Shown here in pieces: positions 5,044-5,578 of a DNA stretch of 5,578 nt. This DNA is from Burkholderiaceae bacterium. GTDB taxonomy: Bacteria; Pseudomonadota; Gammaproteobacteria; Burkholderiales; Burkholderiaceae. The notes under the pieces were generated by a model. That model was not told where the DNA came from, searched no databases, and worked only from the letters and a program-made list of their open reading frames with translations. The stretch is taken from positions 1 to 5,578 of the forward strand of contig JALORV010000191.1 of NCBI GenBank assembly GCA_025458735.1, read 5' to 3'. The position numbers and the translations under genes are program-made. How positions within the stretch are numbered: the stretch's first letter is position 1; each line of letters starts with the position of its first letter.

Positions 5044-5578
5044 CGCAGAACCAGCGTCGTCGGCCGTTCGAGGACGCGCTCGAGCTCCCGCGCCAGCGAC
5101 TGCGCAGCCTCGCGATCGCTCTCAGTGCCGACCAGCACGCGGAAGACGGCGCCGTCCTTTTCGACGCGCAGCGAGCGCACCGTTACCGCGACGGCCGGGT
5201 CGACGAAGGCGAGCAGCGCCGCCGTGCGTCCGGCGAGCGCCTCGGCGTTGGACTCCTGGGCGAAGGCGCCGAGTTGCACACTCCAGCCCCGTGCAACTGC
5301 GGCGGCGTCCGTCGCCTGCGGACGCGCCGGCCGGTCGACGTTTGCCAGGCCGGTGGCCGCGTTCGTGGCTGCCAACGGGGCGGAAGCCGGCATGCCCGGG
5401 GCGGCTGCGGGCGTAGTGCCTGCCGCGGTCGCCGCCGCCACTGCAGGGGCCGCCGGCGGCGCGGCGGCGATCGCGCTCCCGCCGCCCCGGCCACCATCCT
5501 CGCGTCGCCAGTCGCCGCGTGCGATCTGCGCCATCGTGATGCGCTCGACCTCGACTTCGCCGGTGCCGGCAGCCGCGA
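5040..5578 (-). CDS. rlpA: Septal ring lytic transglycosylase RlpA, C-terminal part (5' end outside window)
   Basis: The last 179 codons of a gene that continues past the right edge. The first visible residues, GTGEVEVERIT (about 5538-5570), are the closing strand of the RlpA double-psi beta-barrel domain, whose catalytic residues lie outside the window. Then comes a Gly/Ala/Pro-rich linker of about 80 residues (roughly 5286-5530), and a complete SPOR domain in the last 81 residues (5043-5285), starting WSVQLGAF and containing the FRVLVG strand. SPOR domains bind glycan strands stripped of stem peptides at the division septum, and RlpA enzymes (shown in Pseudomonas aeruginosa) cleave those strands during daughter-cell separation; not all homologues are active. 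An in-frame ATG at 5534 is internal and not the start. The stop TAG (5042-5040) overlaps the rsmI stop. Confidence 0.9.
   Translation of the reverse strand, partial: AAAGTGEVEVERITMAQIARGDWRREDGGRGGGSAIAAAPPAAPAVAAATAAGTTPAAAPGMPASAPLAATNAATGLANVDRPARPQATDAAAVARGWSVQLGAFAQESNAEALAGRTAALLAFVDPAVAVTVRSLRVEKDGAVFRVLVGTESDREAAQSLARELERVLERPTTLVLR

Noticed and set aside
1..5578. A new mobile, defence or CRISPR-type system.
   Set aside because: No repeat array, transposase, integrase, terminal inverted repeat, toxin-antitoxin pair or compositional break was seen; all intact genes belong to known families.

Overview
The window is very GC-rich throughout, with strongly GC-biased third codon positions, and it has almost no intergenic DNA. 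Gene content and protein style (a classical SDR next to an Ldh-family dehydrogenase, a compact LpoA-like protein without a TPR domain, RsmI next to RlpA) suggest a betaproteobacterium, most likely of the order Burkholderiales. That placement is inferred from protein families recalled from memory, not from a search.

Left part (1-1843, + strand): a short leader with a ribosome binding site precedes an intact 248-residue NAD(P)-dependent short-chain dehydrogenase (78-824). Eight bases later comes a malate/L-lactate dehydrogenase (Ldh/YlbC/DpkA) family gene that is clearly broken (833-1843). Its coding signal jumps between all three forward frames because of three separate lesions: an apparent one-base loss near 1036-1044, a perfect 14-bp tandem duplication at 1360-1387, and a deletion of roughly 80-90 bp near 1593-1600. 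The pair looks like the tail of a sugar-acid or hydroxy-acid catabolic operon whose second dehydrogenase is decaying.

Right part (1856-5578): a cell-envelope and housekeeping block. On the minus strand, an LpoA/LppC-family penicillin-binding-protein activator, yraN and the two-BON-domain lipoprotein dolP form a tight operon. Divergent from it on the plus strand is rsmI (16S rRNA C1402 2'-O-methyltransferase). The end of rlpA (septal lytic transglycosylase, SPOR domain) comes in from the right on the minus strand. The order rsmI / lpoA-yraN-dolP is the Escherichia coli order (rsmI, lpoA, yraN, diaA, dolP) with diaA missing. LpoA, DolP and RlpA all act on periplasmic or septal peptidoglycan and the outer envelope, so the block makes sense as a cell-wall/division neighbourhood.

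Packing is extreme. The start codons of rsmI and the lpoA-like gene overlap head to head in a CATG, yraN and lpoA share a TGATG, and rsmI and rlpA overlap tail to tail in CTAA. A plausible sigma-70-type promoter for the lpoA operon lies inside the rsmI coding region. I found no RNA gene, CRISPR array, insertion sequence or new defence-like system. The notable points are the decay of the Ldh gene, the overlapping gene borders, the missing diaA and the non-lipoprotein single-domain LpoA homologue.
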